From positions 380,607 to 444,606 of the forward strand of contig CAVYEM010000003.1 of assembly GCA_963767635.1 (NCBI GenBank): a stretch of DNA of 64,000 nt, in the 5' to 3' direction. A program made the position numbers and the translations under genes. Positions 47,706 through 58,733 of the stretch are shown here, in pieces; position 1 is the stretch's first letter; each line of letters starts with the position of its first letter. The notes beneath the pieces were generated by a model. That model was given only the letters and a program-made list of their open reading frames with translations, did not search any database and was not told the DNA's origin. Origin of the DNA: CAVYEM01 sp963767635 (GTDB taxonomy: Bacteria; Vulcanimicrobiota; Vulcanimicrobiia; Vulcanimicrobiales; Vulcanimicrobiaceae).

Positions 47706-49043
47706 GTGCGCAGCATTCCGGCTGTGCATAGTTTTTTGTCGGAGCCGCGTATATCGCGCTTTGAAGCGTTGCTCGGAAAGGCGACCGTAAAGCACAGCGT
47801 CACGGAAACGCTGGATGCGGTTCGGCGTGCCCGCGACGGCGGGGTTCCGGCGTACGAGGCGCTCTGCGCGAGCATCATCGATCGTTTGCAGCGCGCTCAG
47901 TCGCGATCGCTCGTGCCGGTCATCAATGCGACCGGCATTTTGCTGCACACCAATCTGGGGCGCGCGCCGATCGCCGCCGGCGCGCTCGAGGCCGCGGTGC
48001 GGATTGGCGGCGGGTATTCAAACTTGGAATACGACCTGAACGAAGGCCGGCGCGATTCGCGGTATGCGCGCGCGAGCGGAGTGTTGGGAGACGTTACGGG
48101 CGCACAGGACGGCGTGGTCGTCAACAACTGCGCCGCCGCAGTGTTGTTGACGTTGGATTCGTTCGCCAACGGACGCGAAGTCGTAGTGTCACGGGGACAG
48201 CTCGTGGAGATCGGCGGCGGTTTTCGCCTGCCGGATGTCGTGGAACGCAGCGGCGCACGCTTGGTAGAGGTCGGCGCCACGAACAAGGTGTACCTGCACG
48301 ACTTCGAACGCGCGCTCTCGCCGAGTACGGCGCTTCTGCTGCGAACGCACGCGTCGAATTTTCGCGTGACGGGTTTTACGCACGAGGTCGATCCCCGTGA
48401 ACTTGCCGCCTTGGGGCGACGCACCGGCATACCGGTGGTTGAAGATCTCGGCAGCGGCGCGCTGGTCGATCTCGCGCAGTACGGCCTCCCGCACGAACGT
48501 ACCGTGCAGGACGCGCTCGCGGAAGGCATCGATCTGGTCGTGTTTTCCGGCGACAAACTGCTCGGCGGCCCTCAAGCCGGCATCATCGTCGGAAGCGCGG
48601 CGATGATTGCGCGGCTTCGCAGCAATCCGTTGATTCGCGCGCTGCGGGTCGATAAAGTGATCTTGGCGACCCTGATAGAAACGCTGCGGCTGCATGCAAC
48701 GCCGGCCGGACGCGAACAGCTGCCGTTTTTCGCGATGCTGCGCGCGACCGGGGAAGATCTGCGCGCGCGAGCCGAGCAGTATTGCGAAACGCTGCACGAT
48801 GCGCAGTGCATCGACAGCATCGCCTATGCCGGCGGCGGCGCTCTGCCGCAGTTCGAGATTCCTTCGGTTGCCGTCGCGCTGGAGCCGCCCGGCGGCGCGG
48901 AGCGTGCGGCACGCCGTTTGCGCGAGTGCAGCACGCCCATCATCGCGCGCATCGATGCGAATCGCCTGCTGCTGGAGCTGCGAACGATTGCCCCGCACGA
49001 CGATGCGCGCGTAATCGCGTCGCTCGCATCGATCCTATCGTAG
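47706..49043 (+). CDS. selA: L-seryl-tRNA(Sec) selenium transferase
   Basis: SelA is a PLP enzyme that converts seryl-tRNA(Sec) to selenocysteyl-tRNA(Sec) using selenophosphate. It has 445 residues. The core begins VPVINATGILLHTNLGRAPI, then GGGYSNLEYDLNEGRR and the PLP lysine in VVFSGDKLLGGPQAGIIVGS. The GTG at 47706 is 6 bp after trxA. The stop is followed immediately by selB, so they are one operon, as in E. coli. The N-terminal domain for tRNA binding (about 1-80) is present. Confidence 0.95.
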   Translation: MRSIPAVHSFLSEPRISRFEALLGKATVKHSVTETLDAVRRARDGGVPAYEALCASIIDRLQRAQSRSLVPVINATGILLHTNLGRAPIAAGALEAAVRIGGGYSNLEYDLNEGRRDSRYARASGVLGDVTGAQDGVVVNNCAAAVLLTLDSFANGREVVVSRGQLVEIGGGFRLPDVVERSGARLVEVGATNKVYLHDFERALSPSTALLLRTHASNFRVTGFTHEVDPRELAALGRRTGIPVVEDLGSGALVDLAQYGLPHERTVQDALAEGIDLVVFSGDKLLGGPQAGIIVGSAAMIARLRSNPLIRALRVDKVILATLIETLRLHATPAGREQLPFFAMLRATGEDLRARAEQYCETLHDAQCIDSIAYAGGGALPQFEIPSVAVALEPPGGAERAARRLRECSTPIIARIDANRLLLELRTIAPHDDARVIASLASILS

Positions 49044-50919
49044 ATGCATATCATCGGCACGGCGGGTCACGTCGATCACGGTAAATCCGCGCTCGTGAAG
49101 GCGTTGACCGGCACGAATCCTGACCGCTGGCTCGAAGAGCAACTGCGCGGAATGACGTTGGACCTGGGTTTTGCGCACCTGCGGTTCGACGACGGATTGG
49201 AGGCGGGCATCGTAGACGTGCCGGGTCACGAGCGCTTTCTACACAACATGCTCGCGGGCGCCGCCGGCATGGAATTGCTGCTGCTGGTCATTGCCGCCAC
49301 GGAAGGCATCATGCCGCAAACGCTGGAGCATTTGCAGATTTTGCAATACCTCAACGTGCGCGAGGTCATCGTGGTGATCACCAAAACGGACCTGCTGCCG
49401 CCAAGCGAAATTGCGGGCATTTGCGCGCGCATCTCCGAGCAGGCTCCAAGGTACTATCGCGGCCGGCGCGCGAGTCGTTGCGGTTTCAACGGTAAGCGGC
49501 GAGAATCTGGATGTGCTTCGGTCGGATATACATCGCGCGCTCGCGCGGCTTCCCGCGCGTAATCCCGATGCGCCGGCTTACCTGCCCATCGACCGCGTTT
49601 TTGCATTGCCCGGTCTTGGCACGATCGTTACCGGAACGCTGATGCAGGGCCGAATTGCCGTAGGAGAAACGCTCGCGCTTGCGCCTTCAGGCCGCACCGT
49701 ACGCGTTCGAAGCTTGCAAACATTCGGCCAAAAGCGCGAGCACGTCGAAGGTGGTTCACGCGTAGCGCTGAGCGTGCCGTCCGTTAACGCGAACGACGTC
49801 GCTCGCGGCGAACTGCTGGTTGCGCCGCAATTTACGGCGACCGACAGCTTCGCGGTGGAGTTCACGCCTTTGGCGCAGTCGCTCTCCCTGCTGCGACGGC
49901 GCAACGCGGTTCGCGCGTACATCGGCTCGGCGGAGATACTCGGAACACTGGTATTAAACGAAGTGCCGCAATGCGCAGTACAAACGGCCGCGCAAATTTT
50001 TCTGCGACGGCCGACGGTGGCGTATCCCGGAACGGCCTTCGTCGTGCGGCGGCTCTCGCCAAAAACGTTGCTGGGCGGCGGGCGCATCGCAGGCGTGGGT
50101 TCGCAACCCGCCTCGCCGTCGAACGAGCGAAGCCCGCACGAAGCGATCGTCCTCACGGTGCTACGCCGTCAAGCCGCGCCCGCGACATGCACGCAGATTG
50201 CGGGCGATGCCAATTTGCGGGAAGACGCGGTTCAGGCGGCGCTCGATGCGCTGGAGGAACGCGGCGAGGTCATGCGGGTTTTGCGGCCGCACGCCTACGT
50301 CGATGCGGAGCTCGCGCAAGGGCTGCTCGTTAGCGCACTGCAATTTCTGCAAGACCGGCAACGAGCCGAGCCCTGGGCGATGGGCGTCACCTCCATTGCG
50401 CTCTCGCGCGCGTTGTCCGTCGACGAAGCGCTGCTCGCGCGAATCTTGACGGCGTTCGCGCAAGACGGGCGGGTAGCCCATCGCGCCGGGTACTTCGCCA
50501 CGCCGGATCACGTACCGCGGCTCTCCGTCGAGCAGCAAAGCTTTTTCGAGCAAGCGCTTTCGCGCAGCGGCGATTCGTTCGTGCCCACGCCTCTAAGCGA
50601 CGTCGTCGCGAAGGTGAAGAGCTCGCGAATCCCCGGCGTTTCCAAGGCATTCGACGCGCTGGTTGCCAAAGGTTCGCTCGTGAAGGTGGGCGATCAATTG
50701 TATCGTGGGGCGCAGCTTTCCGCGATCCACGCGCGGCTGGAGCGCTTCTTACGCGAAAACGACAGCATGACGATGGCGCAATTTCGGGATATCGTCGGCA
50801 CTTCTCGAAAGTATGCCGTCCCGTTGCTCGAATGGTTCGATGCGCGGGGCATCACGGTGCGCAGCGGCGACGTCCGCATGCTTCGATCCTCGCGCGCCGG
50901 TGCGGTGAGTGAAGTATGA
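49044..50919 (+). CDS. selB: Selenocysteine-specific elongation factor; one frame break
   Basis: SelB is the GTPase that delivers selenocysteyl-tRNA to the ribosome at UGA codons with a SECIS element. It has about 625 residues. G1 is GTAGHVDHGKSALVKALTG, G3 is VDVPGHERFLHNML and G4 is ITKTDLL. The frame breaks near 49443, and the next frame continues LQGTIAAGARVVAVSTVSGE, then domains II and III (RVFALPGLGTIVTGTLMQGR). The C-terminal winged-helix repeats that bind SECIS RNA are at about 420-620 (FLRENDSMTMAQFRDIVGTS). It directly follows selA and overlaps the deaminase start by 4 bp. Confidence 0.93.
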
Positions 50920-51921
50920 TCGACGTTGCGGGGCTGCCCAAGGCGGAACTCCACATTCACATAGAAGGCGCGCTCGAGCCCGAACTCATCTTTGCGTTTG
51001 CGGAGCGCAACGGCGTGGCGCTCGCATATTCCGACGAGCAATCGCTTCACGCCGCGTATCGGTTCTCCGATTTGCAGTCCTTCCTGAACCTGTACTATGC
51101 GGCCATTTCCGTTTTGCGCACGGAGCGTGATTTCGAAGAGCTGGCGCTCGCGTATCTGCATCGCGCCCAAACGCAGAACGTCAAACATGCCGAGATATTC
51201 TTCGATCCTCAGGCGCATCTGCAGCGCGGCATCCCGTTCGAGACCGTGATTGACGGTTTATGGTCTGCGTTCTCGCGCAGCGAGCGAGACTTCGGCCTGA
51301 GCACCAAACTGATCATGTGCTTTCTGCGCGATCTGCCATCGCGCTCTGCGATGGAGACGCTGGAGCTGGCGTTGCCCTATCAAGATCGGATCGTGGGCGT
51401 AGGATTGGACTCAGCCGAAACGGGCAATCCGCCCGAGAAATTTCAACTCGTCTTCGAGCGCGCTCGGGCGTACGGGTTTCTTGCCGTGGCCCACGCCGGT
51501 GAAGAAGGGCCGCCGGCGTACGTTTGGGATGCGCTGGATCGCCTGCGCGTCGTGCGCGTCGATCACGGGATCCGCGCGATGGAAGACGCGCGGCTAGTGG
51601 AGCGATTGCGCCGCACGCGCGTGCCGTTGACGGTGTGCCCGCTTTCAAACGTGCGCTTGCATGTCGTGCCGTCCCTGGAGGAGCATCCGCTCCGGCGGAT
51701 GATCGACGCCGGCCTGCTCGTCACCGTCAATTCCGACGATCCGGCGTACTTTGGCGGTTACGTCGGCGAGAATTACCTGCGCGCGGCGGCGGCGCTGCGC
51801 CTCTCCGACGACGACCTCGATCGAGCTCGCCAAAAATTCGTTTCGCGCCTCGTTCCTGGACGACGCGACCAAGGCTGCGTTTGTCGCGCAAGTCAACCTG
51901 GTCGCTTCCGGAGCAGCCTAG
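50916..51921 (+). CDS. Adenine deaminase (Add-family); one frame break
   Basis: This purine deaminase has about 335 residues. Metal-binding residues are in LPKAELHIHIEGALEPELIF (HxH), HAGEEGPPAYVWDALDRL, RVVRVDHGIRAMEDARLV, CPLSNVRLHVVPSLEEHPLR and TVNSDDPAYFGGYVGENYLR. The DPAYFGGY and HAGEEGPP segments match the adenine deaminase subgroup of the adenosine-deaminase family rather than adenosine deaminase proper. The frame breaks near 51815; the next frame gives IELAKNSFRASFLDDATKAA and a stop at 51921. It overlaps selB by 4 bp. The link to selenium metabolism is probably only positional. Confidence 0.88.
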
Positions 51922-51970
51922 CGGCAACGCAACCGCAGGGGCCCTCGCTGATGTTTAAATCGGTGAAATT

Positions 51971-54605
51971 ATGAATGTCGATCGCATGACGGAGCGCGTT
52001 CAAGACGCACTCAATGCCGCATATACGCGCGCACTCAACGAACACAACACGCAGACTTCGCCCGAACATTTGCTGGCAGCGCTGCTCGAACAAGATCGCG
52101 GCATCGCCCCTGACATCATCAAAGAGGCCGGCATCGACCCGAAAGCGCTCCTTGCCAAGGTCGAGCAGGCCATTTCGCGTTTGCCGCGTTTGACGGGCGC
52201 GAACGCGGATCAGGCCACGGTTACCGTTTCACCGGAGCTGACGCGCCTATTCTCGCAGGCGGAGGCTGATGCCAAGCAGCTGCAAGACGATTATGTTTCC
52301 GTCGAGCACTTGCTGCTGGCTATGACCCAAAATAGCGGCGCCGTCGGACGCCTTTTGCGTGAGAGTGGGCTCACGCGCGACAAGCTCTTAGCGGCACTGC
52401 GCGCCGTTCGCGGCAATCAGCGCGTGACCACGCAGAACCCTGAAGGCACGTATAAGAGTTTGGAACGCTACGGGCGCGATCTCACGCTCGAGGCGGAACG
52501 CGGCAAGCTCGACCCGGTCATCGGGCGCGACGACGAAATTCGGCGCGTCATTCAGGTGCTCTCGCGCCGCACCAAGAACAATCCGGTCCTCATCGGCGAT
52601 CCCGGCGTCGGCAAAACCGCCATCGTTGAAGGTCTCGCGCAGCGCATCGTGCGCCGCGACGTTCCCGAAGGACTGAAAGACAAACGCATCGTCGCGTTGG
52701 ATATGGGCGCGCTCATCGCCGGGGCCAAGTACCGCGGCGAATTCGAAGAGCGCCTCAAAGCCGTGCTCAAAGACGTGCAGAACTCCGAGGGGCAAATTTT
52801 GCTGTTCGTCGACGAGCTGCACACCGTGGTCGGTGCGGGTAAGGCCGAAGGCGCGATGGATGCGGGCAATTTGCTCAAGCCCATGCTCGCGCGCGGCGAA
52901 CTCCACATGATCGGCGCTACGACGCTGAACGAGTATCGCAAGTACGTCGAGAAGGACGCCGCGCTGGAACGGCGCTTCCAGCCGGTCTTCGTGGATCAGC
53001 CCAGCGTCGAGGACACCATTTCGATTCTGCGGGGCTTGAAAGAAAAGTACGAAGCGCACCACGGCGTGCGGATCAAGGACTCCGCGTTGGTCGCTGCGGC
53101 GACGCTCTCGAATCGATACATCAGCGATCGCTTTTTACCGGACAAGGCGATCGACTTGGTCGACGAAGCGGCCGCGAAATTGCGCACGGAAATCGATTCG
53201 ATGCCGCAGGAGCTGGACGAGCTCACCCGCCGCGTCATGCAGCTGGAGATCGAGCGCGAAGCGCTGCGCAAGGAAAACGATCAGGCCAGCAAGCATCGCC
53301 TGGAACAACTCGAGAAAGAAGTCGCCGACCTGCGCGAGGATCAAATGCAGCCTGCAGACGCGCTGGCAGAGCGAGAAAGCCGCCGCCGTGAAGCTGCGCG
53401 AGCTGCGCGAGCAAATCGAACAAACGAAGGTTCAGATCGAACAGGCGGAACGGCTCTACGATCTCAATCGCGCTGCCGAACTGCGTTACGGCACGCTGAC
53501 GTCGCTTGAAAAGCAGCTGCAGCAAGAAGAGCAGCGCCTTTCCTCACGCGACGGCCATACGCGTCTTTCCAAAGAGGAAGTCGACGAACAGGATATCGCC
53601 GACGTGATCAGTCGCTGGACCGGCATTCCGATCAGCAAACTGCTCGAAGGCGAGGTCCAGAAACTGCTGCATTTGGACGCCGAACTGCATCAGCGCGTCA
53701 TCGGTCAAGATGAAGCCGTCGACGCGGTTGCGGAAGCGGTGGTGCGTTCGCGATCGGGCCTTGCCGATCCCAACCGGCCGATCGGATCGTTCATTTTCCT
53801 CGGCCCCACCGGCGTGGGCAAGACCGAACTAGCGCGCGCGCTGGCGGAATACTTGTTCGACGACGAGCGCGCCATGATCCGTATCGACATGTCGGAGTAT
53901 CAGGAAAGGCACACGGTTGCGCGACTGCTCGGAGCGCCTCCGGGATACATCGGGTTTGAAGAAGGTGGCCAGCTGACGGAAGCGGTACGCCGCCGGCCCT
54001 ACAGCGTCATTCTATTCGATGAGATCGAGAAGGCGCACGCCGACGTTTTTAACGTGTTTCTGCAGATTCTGGACGACGGACGTCTCACCGACGGTCAAGG
54101 GCGCACGGTCGACTTCCGCAACACGATCGTCATCATGACCTCCAACATCGGCAGCCATCGCATCTTGGATTACAAGGGCGATATGGGCGGCGCGGAATAT
54201 GCGATCATGCGCGCAACCGTACTCGACGAACTGCGCCAGCATTTCCGTCCGGAATTCCTCAATCGCGTGGACGAGATCATCGTCTTCCATGCGCTGACGG
54301 AAGAGGAGCTCGCGCAGATCATCGAGATTCAACTGCGCCGCGTGCGGCATCGCTTGGCGCAGCGGCGCATCGAACTCGATCTGACGGATGCGGCCAAGCG
54401 GCATTTGGTCAAAACCGGATACGATCCGGTGTACGGCGCGCGTCCGCTCAAGCGCGCCATCCAAAAGGAGATCGAAACTCCGCTCGGGCGCAAAATTCTC
54501 GGCGGCGAAGTGCAAGAGGGCGAGAAGGTGGTCGTGGACTACGACGACCTGCGCGGCGAACTGACGTTCACGTCCGAAGTAGCGGGCGAACCGGTTTTCG
54601 TATAG
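51971..54605 (+). CDS. clpB: ClpB disaggregase; one frame break
   Basis: ClpB is a hexameric AAA+ disaggregase that works with DnaK. It has about 878 residues: the N-domain (MTERVQDALNAAYTRALNEH), NBD1 with Walker A GDPGVGKTAIVEGLAQ, the coiled-coil M-domain, and NBD2 with Walker A GPTGVGKTELARALAEYLF. The sensor/arginine region includes AALERRFQPVFVDQPSVEDT. The M-domain frame breaks near 53362; one extra C there separates EDQMQ from LQTRWQSEKAA. M-domain presence separates it from ClpA/ClpC. The ATG at 51971 lies 49 bp after the deaminase stop. No CIRCE element was seen upstream. Confidence 0.95.
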
Positions 54606-54609
54606 GCGT

Positions 54610-55509
54610 ATGAGCTACGGCGGCGTAAGCCCACGCAAGCGAGGTCGCGCACTCTCAGGTGCGACCAGCCTCGTCACGGCGCCGCCGTCCGCTGCGGGCG
54701 CGTTTCCGAATTTCGTGAACCACGGCGGCCCCATTCTTCGCACGCCGCGGATCTTCACGAGCTTCTGGGGCGCCTCGTGGCAAAGCGATCCGGCGCACCA
54801 AACCGGCGCTTCACGGTTGCAGCAGTTTTGCGTCGATCTACTTGCTTCAGAGTTCATGAATGTGCTCTCGCAGTATGGCGTGGGCATGGGAAAGGGCAGC
54901 GGAACATACGCGGGGACTTCGACGCTCGCTCAGGTCGCCACGCAGTTGAACGACTCGGGAGTGCGCTCCACCATTCAGTCGGCCGTCGATGACGGCACTA
55001 TCCCGGAACCGCCCTCGAACAACGCGACGGACGCGCTCATCGTATTTCTGGACGAGAGCATCGAGATCAAGGATGCCGCGGCGGGTTTAGTGTTGTGCGA
55101 ACCGTCGGGCGACACCGCGTTCGGGTATCACGACTTCTTCACGACGACGAAGGGTAATTCGTTGTACTACGCGGTGATTCCGGCGCTGGACGATTCGTGC
55201 GTTCGCGAAACGTGCCCGCAAGGGGACTCCACGTGTTCGCTGAGTATCAGTGCCACGCAGGAGCAACGGCGCACGCAAGTGACAAGTCACGAGTTCGCCG
55301 AGATGTCGACGGATCCTCAGTTGAACGCGTGGTATGATTTGGGCAACGGCGAGAACGGCGACATCTGCAACGGCGAAACCGATTCGCTCGTCGTCGGCGC
55401 TAATGTCTGGACCGTCCAGCGCATTTACTCCAAGTACGACGACATTCGGACGAACGGCGCGACGTACTGCGTGTCTTCAGCAGCGAGTCCCGAACCGCTG
55501 CAGACATAA
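54610..55509 (+). CDS. Putative metallopeptidase-like protein with HEFAE motif
   Basis: This 299-residue protein starts 4 bp after clpB. A basic N-terminus (VSPRKRGRALSGATSLVTAP) has no clear signal peptide. The body has HGGPILRTPRIFTSFWGASW, a region with cysteines (CVRETCPQGDSTCS), and the motif VTSHEFAEMSTDPQLNAWYD followed by GNGENGDICNGE. HExxx plus a distant Asp is the pattern of a zinc-binding site, and similar H-E-F-x-E proteins are known as uncharacterised, mostly secreted proteins. Proteolytic activity is not shown. It ends 6 bp from the convergent typA stop. Confidence 0.65.
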   Translation: MSYGGVSPRKRGRALSGATSLVTAPPSAAGAFPNFVNHGGPILRTPRIFTSFWGASWQSDPAHQTGASRLQQFCVDLLASEFMNVLSQYGVGMGKGSGTYAGTSTLAQVATQLNDSGVRSTIQSAVDDGTIPEPPSNNATDALIVFLDESIEIKDAAAGLVLCEPSGDTAFGYHDFFTTTKGNSLYYAVIPALDDSCVRETCPQGDSTCSLSISATQEQRRTQVTSHEFAEMSTDPQLNAWYDLGNGENGDICNGETDSLVVGANVWTVQRIYSKYDDIRTNGATYCVSSAASPEPLQT

Positions 55510-55515
55510 CGCTCG

Positions 55516-57342
55516 CTACGCGCGAGCCATGTCGCGACGGCGTTGGCGCAGCCGGTCCGTTTCGCTGAGCAGGCGCTTGCGAATCCGAATCGACTTGGGC
55601 GTGATCTCCACCAATTCGTCGTCTTCGATGAATTCAATTGCGCGCTCGAGCGAAAGTTCTTCGGGCGGAGCAATCTTTACGTTCTCGTCAGATCCCGCGG
55701 CGCGCATGTTGGTGAGCTTTTTCTCACGTACGACGTTGAGTGCGATGTCTTTATCGTCGTTGGCTCGTCCCACGACCATGCCTTCGTAAACGTCCGTTCC
55801 CGGTCCGACGAAAAAGCGCCCTCGTTGATCGAGACCCATGAGCGCGTAGCCGGTGACCCGGCCGGTATCGCTGGCGACGAGCGCACCCACGTTACGCCCA
55901 GGCAGTTCACCCTGCCATTCTTGATGATCGTAGTACGTGTGCGACATCACCGCCGTGCCGCGCGTAAGCGTGAGCAGCTCCCCGCGCAAGCCGAAGATCG
56001 CGCGCGTGGGCATGGTGTATTCCAGGCGGCGGGATTCAGCGACGTTGATCATATTGGACATCGCGGCTTTGCGCCTTCCCAGCGCTTCGATGACCGGGCC
56101 TTCGTATTGCGAAGGAACGTCGACGACGACATACTCGACCGGTTCCCACTTTTTGCCTGCGCGTTCGGTGACGATCACCTGCGGCTTTGAAACGAGAATT
56201 TCGTACCCTTCGCGGCGCATCGTCTCTATCAGAATGGAAAGATGCAATTCGCCGCGCCCGCGCACTTCGAACGTGTCGGCGGATTCGGTGTCTGCGACCC
56301 GCAGGGCGACGTTCGATTCCAACTCGCGCATGAGCCGTTCGCGAATCTGACGCGAAGTCAGGAATCGCCCTTCCTTGCCGGCGAACGGCGAGTTGTTGAC
56401 GCTGAACGACATGGAAACAGTCGGCTCGTCGACCGCGACGGCGTGCACGCCTTCGGCGGCGCCGACGTCGGCGATGGTGTCGCCGATGTTCAAACCTTCG
56501 ATTCCTGACACGCACACGATGTCACCGGCGGACGCTTCCTCTACCTCTACGCGTTCCAAGCCTTGAAACGTGAGCAATTTGGTCAACCGCAGTCCGCTCT
56601 CCACTATCCCTTCGCGCGTAACTTTGGCGATTGGAGCGTTCGCCCGTGCGCTGCCGCGAAATACGCGTCCGATACCGATGCGTCCGACGTACTTGTTGTG
56701 GTCGATCGCCGACACGAGCATTTGGAAGCCGCCGTCTTCGGCCGGCGCTTCGGGGACCTGCTCGCAGATCACCGCGAACAGCGGCTCCAAATCTTGGCTG
56801 GAATCATCCAGCGAGCGCTTCGCCACGCCCAGCTTTCCGTTCGTGAACACGACGGGAAAGTCGGCCTGTTCATCGTTCGCGCCCAGTTCGATGAAAAGAT
56901 CGAACACTTCGTTGACGACTTCCGTCGGGCGCGCATCCTTGCGGTCGATTTTGTTGACTGCAACGATCGCTTTGAGATCCAGTTCCAACGCCTTGCGCAG
57001 CACGAACCGTGTCTGCGGCATGACTCCTTCGGCTGCATCGACGAGCAGCAGCACACCTTGCACCATCTGCAGCACGCGCTCCACTTCGCCGCCGAAGTCC
57101 GCATGGCCGGGCGTGTCGACGATATTGAACTTTACGCCGCCGTGGCGAATGGAGGTATTCTTGGCAAGGATCGTGATGCCGCGTTCGCGTTCGAGAGGGT
57201 TGGAATCCATGATCCGTGTTTCGACGTGCTGGCCTAGGCGAAAGACACCGCTCTGACGCAGCATGGCATCCACGAGCGTCGTTTTGCCGTGATCGACGTG
57301 CGCGATGATGGCAATGTTGCGAATGTCCGGGCGAGTGTTCAT
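55516..57342 (-). CDS. typA: Ribosome-associated GTPase TypA/BipA
   Basis: TypA is a translational GTPase that binds the 70S ribosome and aids assembly under stress and cold. It has about 608 residues from the ATG at 57342 (MNTRPDIRNIAIIAHVDHGK). G1 is AHVDHGKTT, the switch region is RGITILAKNTS, G3 is DTPGHADFGGEVER and G4 is NKID. The C-terminal half carries the TypA-specific domains, including EYVVVDVPSQYEGPVIEALG. The open frame extends 42 bp further upstream but without a good start. It lies 11 bp after the histidine kinase gene on the same strand. Confidence 0.94.
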   Translation of the reverse strand: MNTRPDIRNIAIIAHVDHGKTTLVDAMLRQSGVFRLGQHVETRIMDSNPLERERGITILAKNTSIRHGGVKFNIVDTPGHADFGGEVERVLQMVQGVLLLVDAAEGVMPQTRFVLRKALELDLKAIVAVNKIDRKDARPTEVVNEVFDLFIELGANDEQADFPVVFTNGKLGVAKRSLDDSSQDLEPLFAVICEQVPEAPAEDGGFQMLVSAIDHNKYVGRIGIGRVFRGSARANAPIAKVTREGIVESGLRLTKLLTFQGLERVEVEEASAGDIVCVSGIEGLNIGDTIADVGAAEGVHAVAVDEPTVSMSFSVNNSPFAGKEGRFLTSRQIRERLMRELESNVALRVADTESADTFEVRGRGELHLSILIETMRREGYEILVSKPQVIVTERAGKKWEPVEYVVVDVPSQYEGPVIEALGRRKAAMSNMINVAESRRLEYTMPTRAIFGLRGELLTLTRGTAVMSHTYYDHQEWQGELPGRNVGALVASDTGRVTGYALMGLDQRGRFFVGPGTDVYEGMVVGRANDDKDIALNVVREKKLTNMRAAGSDENVKIAPPEELSLERAIEFIEDDELVEITPKSIRIRKRLLSETDRLRQRRRDMARA

Positions 57343-57353
57343 ACGGTACCGTT

Positions 57354-58700
57354 TTACTCGGTCGAGCGCGGCAGCGCAAACCAAAAAGTCGTAACTTTGT
57401 TCGGTTCGCTCTCGAACCCGATAGTGCCGCCCATGAGGGAAACCAGCGACGAGGAGATGTACAAGCCCAATCCAATGGAAAAGTCGCTCCCGTTTCCAAC
57501 GTGTCCGAAGCGACTAAAAATCTTGTGGCGCTCGCTCTCGGGTATGCCGGGACCTTCATTTTTGACTGCAAAGGTTACGCGATCTTCGTACGCCTTGATC
57601 TCTACCGCAATCACGGAACCCGCGGTCGAGTACTTCGCCGCATTGGAAAGCATGTTGGTGAGCACTTGTACGACGCGCCCTTCATCGGCTTTCACGCGCG
57701 GCAGCGGAGCAAGATACAAAATCCGAAACTCTCGATCCGGATGCTCGCTCTCCATGCGCATGACCGACTCCTCAACCACGATGATGGGATCGACGTGTTC
57801 CAAACGGAGCGTCAACTTGCCGGCATCCATGCGCGAGAGCAGCAAAAAATCTTCGAAGATCGCGGACAGCCGCGCCGTGGAAGTTCGAAGTACACCGAGG
57901 AGCTCGCCGCGCCGCTCCTGCGTGAGCGATTCGAAATGCGAATCGAACAATTGCGTAGCGCCGCGAATGGCCGCCAGCGGCGAGCGCACCTCGTGGGCCA
58001 CCATGCTGAAAAATTCGCTTTGCGCGCGCGAGGTTTCTTCCAGAAAACGCCGGCGTTCGACTTCGGCTGCGTGGCCACGCGCATTGCCGAGCGCGAGCCC
58101 CACGAGATTGACGAACAACTGCATCTCGCGCAGCGTTTCATGCGAGGGGACGCGGCCGTCGAGCGGGCCGTCTACGGAAATATATCCAAGCATTTCGCCG
58201 CCGCGATCCGGCAAAACCAGCGTGAGGGAGTCGTGCTCGTGCCACGCTCCGGAACCGGAGCGCTTTTTATCGACGGGGACGTCCGCGGTGTAGAGATTGT
58301 ACGCCCATGTCTGGCGGCGCTCGGCCGGAATGTAGAAGCAGTGCGGCACCGCCTCATATTCTGGCAGCAGCAGCTGCACGATGTCCTCGCGCGGCACGTG
58401 CTCGCCGAGCCGGTCCATGACGATAGCCTCGGGAAAGCCAATGATCACGCGCCGCGACATGTCGCCGCCTGGAGCATCCGAGGCAACGATGGAAACGTAG
58501 CGCCAGCCGTAGAGTTCCGACAGTCCGCGCGCGATCGAATTCAGACCCGGCCCGATGTCCTCGGCTTGCCGGATGTCTTGCGTAATTTCAAAGAGCCGCT
58601 GCAGGGTGCGGCCCTCGTGCGATTGTTCGCGCAGCGCTCCCACGATGGCGCTATTTCGGCAAACGCCGGAGCGTCCCCGGTTCGGCAAAAAGCAGGCCAA
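57354..58700 (-). CDS. Soluble sensor histidine kinase with GAF-like domain
   Basis: This is a 448-residue histidine kinase without a membrane segment, so it is probably cytosolic. The N-terminal part (about 30-205: GLSELYGWRYVSIVASDAPG, LTLVLPDRGGEMLGYISVDG) resembles a GAF sensor. HisKA follows with the H-box FSMVAHEVRSPLAAIRGATQ (His about 237), then HATPase with RVVQVLTNMLSNAAKYSTAG (N-box) and IGLGLYISSSLVSLMGG (G2 box). No response regulator is next to it. The start is uncertain: TTG at 58700, with a GTG near 58640 as the alternative. It reads away from tRNA-Sec, 33 bp upstream. Confidence 0.88.
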   Translation of the reverse strand: MACFLPNRGRSGVCRNSAIVGALREQSHEGRTLQRLFEITQDIRQAEDIGPGLNSIARGLSELYGWRYVSIVASDAPGGDMSRRVIIGFPEAIVMDRLGEHVPREDIVQLLLPEYEAVPHCFYIPAERRQTWAYNLYTADVPVDKKRSGSGAWHEHDSLTLVLPDRGGEMLGYISVDGPLDGRVPSHETLREMQLFVNLVGLALGNARGHAAEVERRRFLEETSRAQSEFFSMVAHEVRSPLAAIRGATQLFDSHFESLTQERRGELLGVLRTSTARLSAIFEDFLLLSRMDAGKLTLRLEHVDPIIVVEESVMRMESEHPDREFRILYLAPLPRVKADEGRVVQVLTNMLSNAAKYSTAGSVIAVEIKAYEDRVTFAVKNEGPGIPESERHKIFSRFGHVGNGSDFSIGLGLYISSSLVSLMGGTIGFESEPNKVTTFWFALPRSTE

Positions 58701-58733
58701 ACCGCGCGTTAGGGTAAGCAGCGGGGAAGCTAT

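Noticed and set aside
53340..53400. Programmed frameshift in clpB
   Set aside because: No slippery heptamer with a downstream pseudoknot was recognised. Similar breaks occur in many unrelated genes, so sequence error is simpler.
57501..58712. A 403-residue plus-strand frame opposite the histidine kinase
   Set aside because: It is antisense shadow; the kinase boxes lie on the minus strand.
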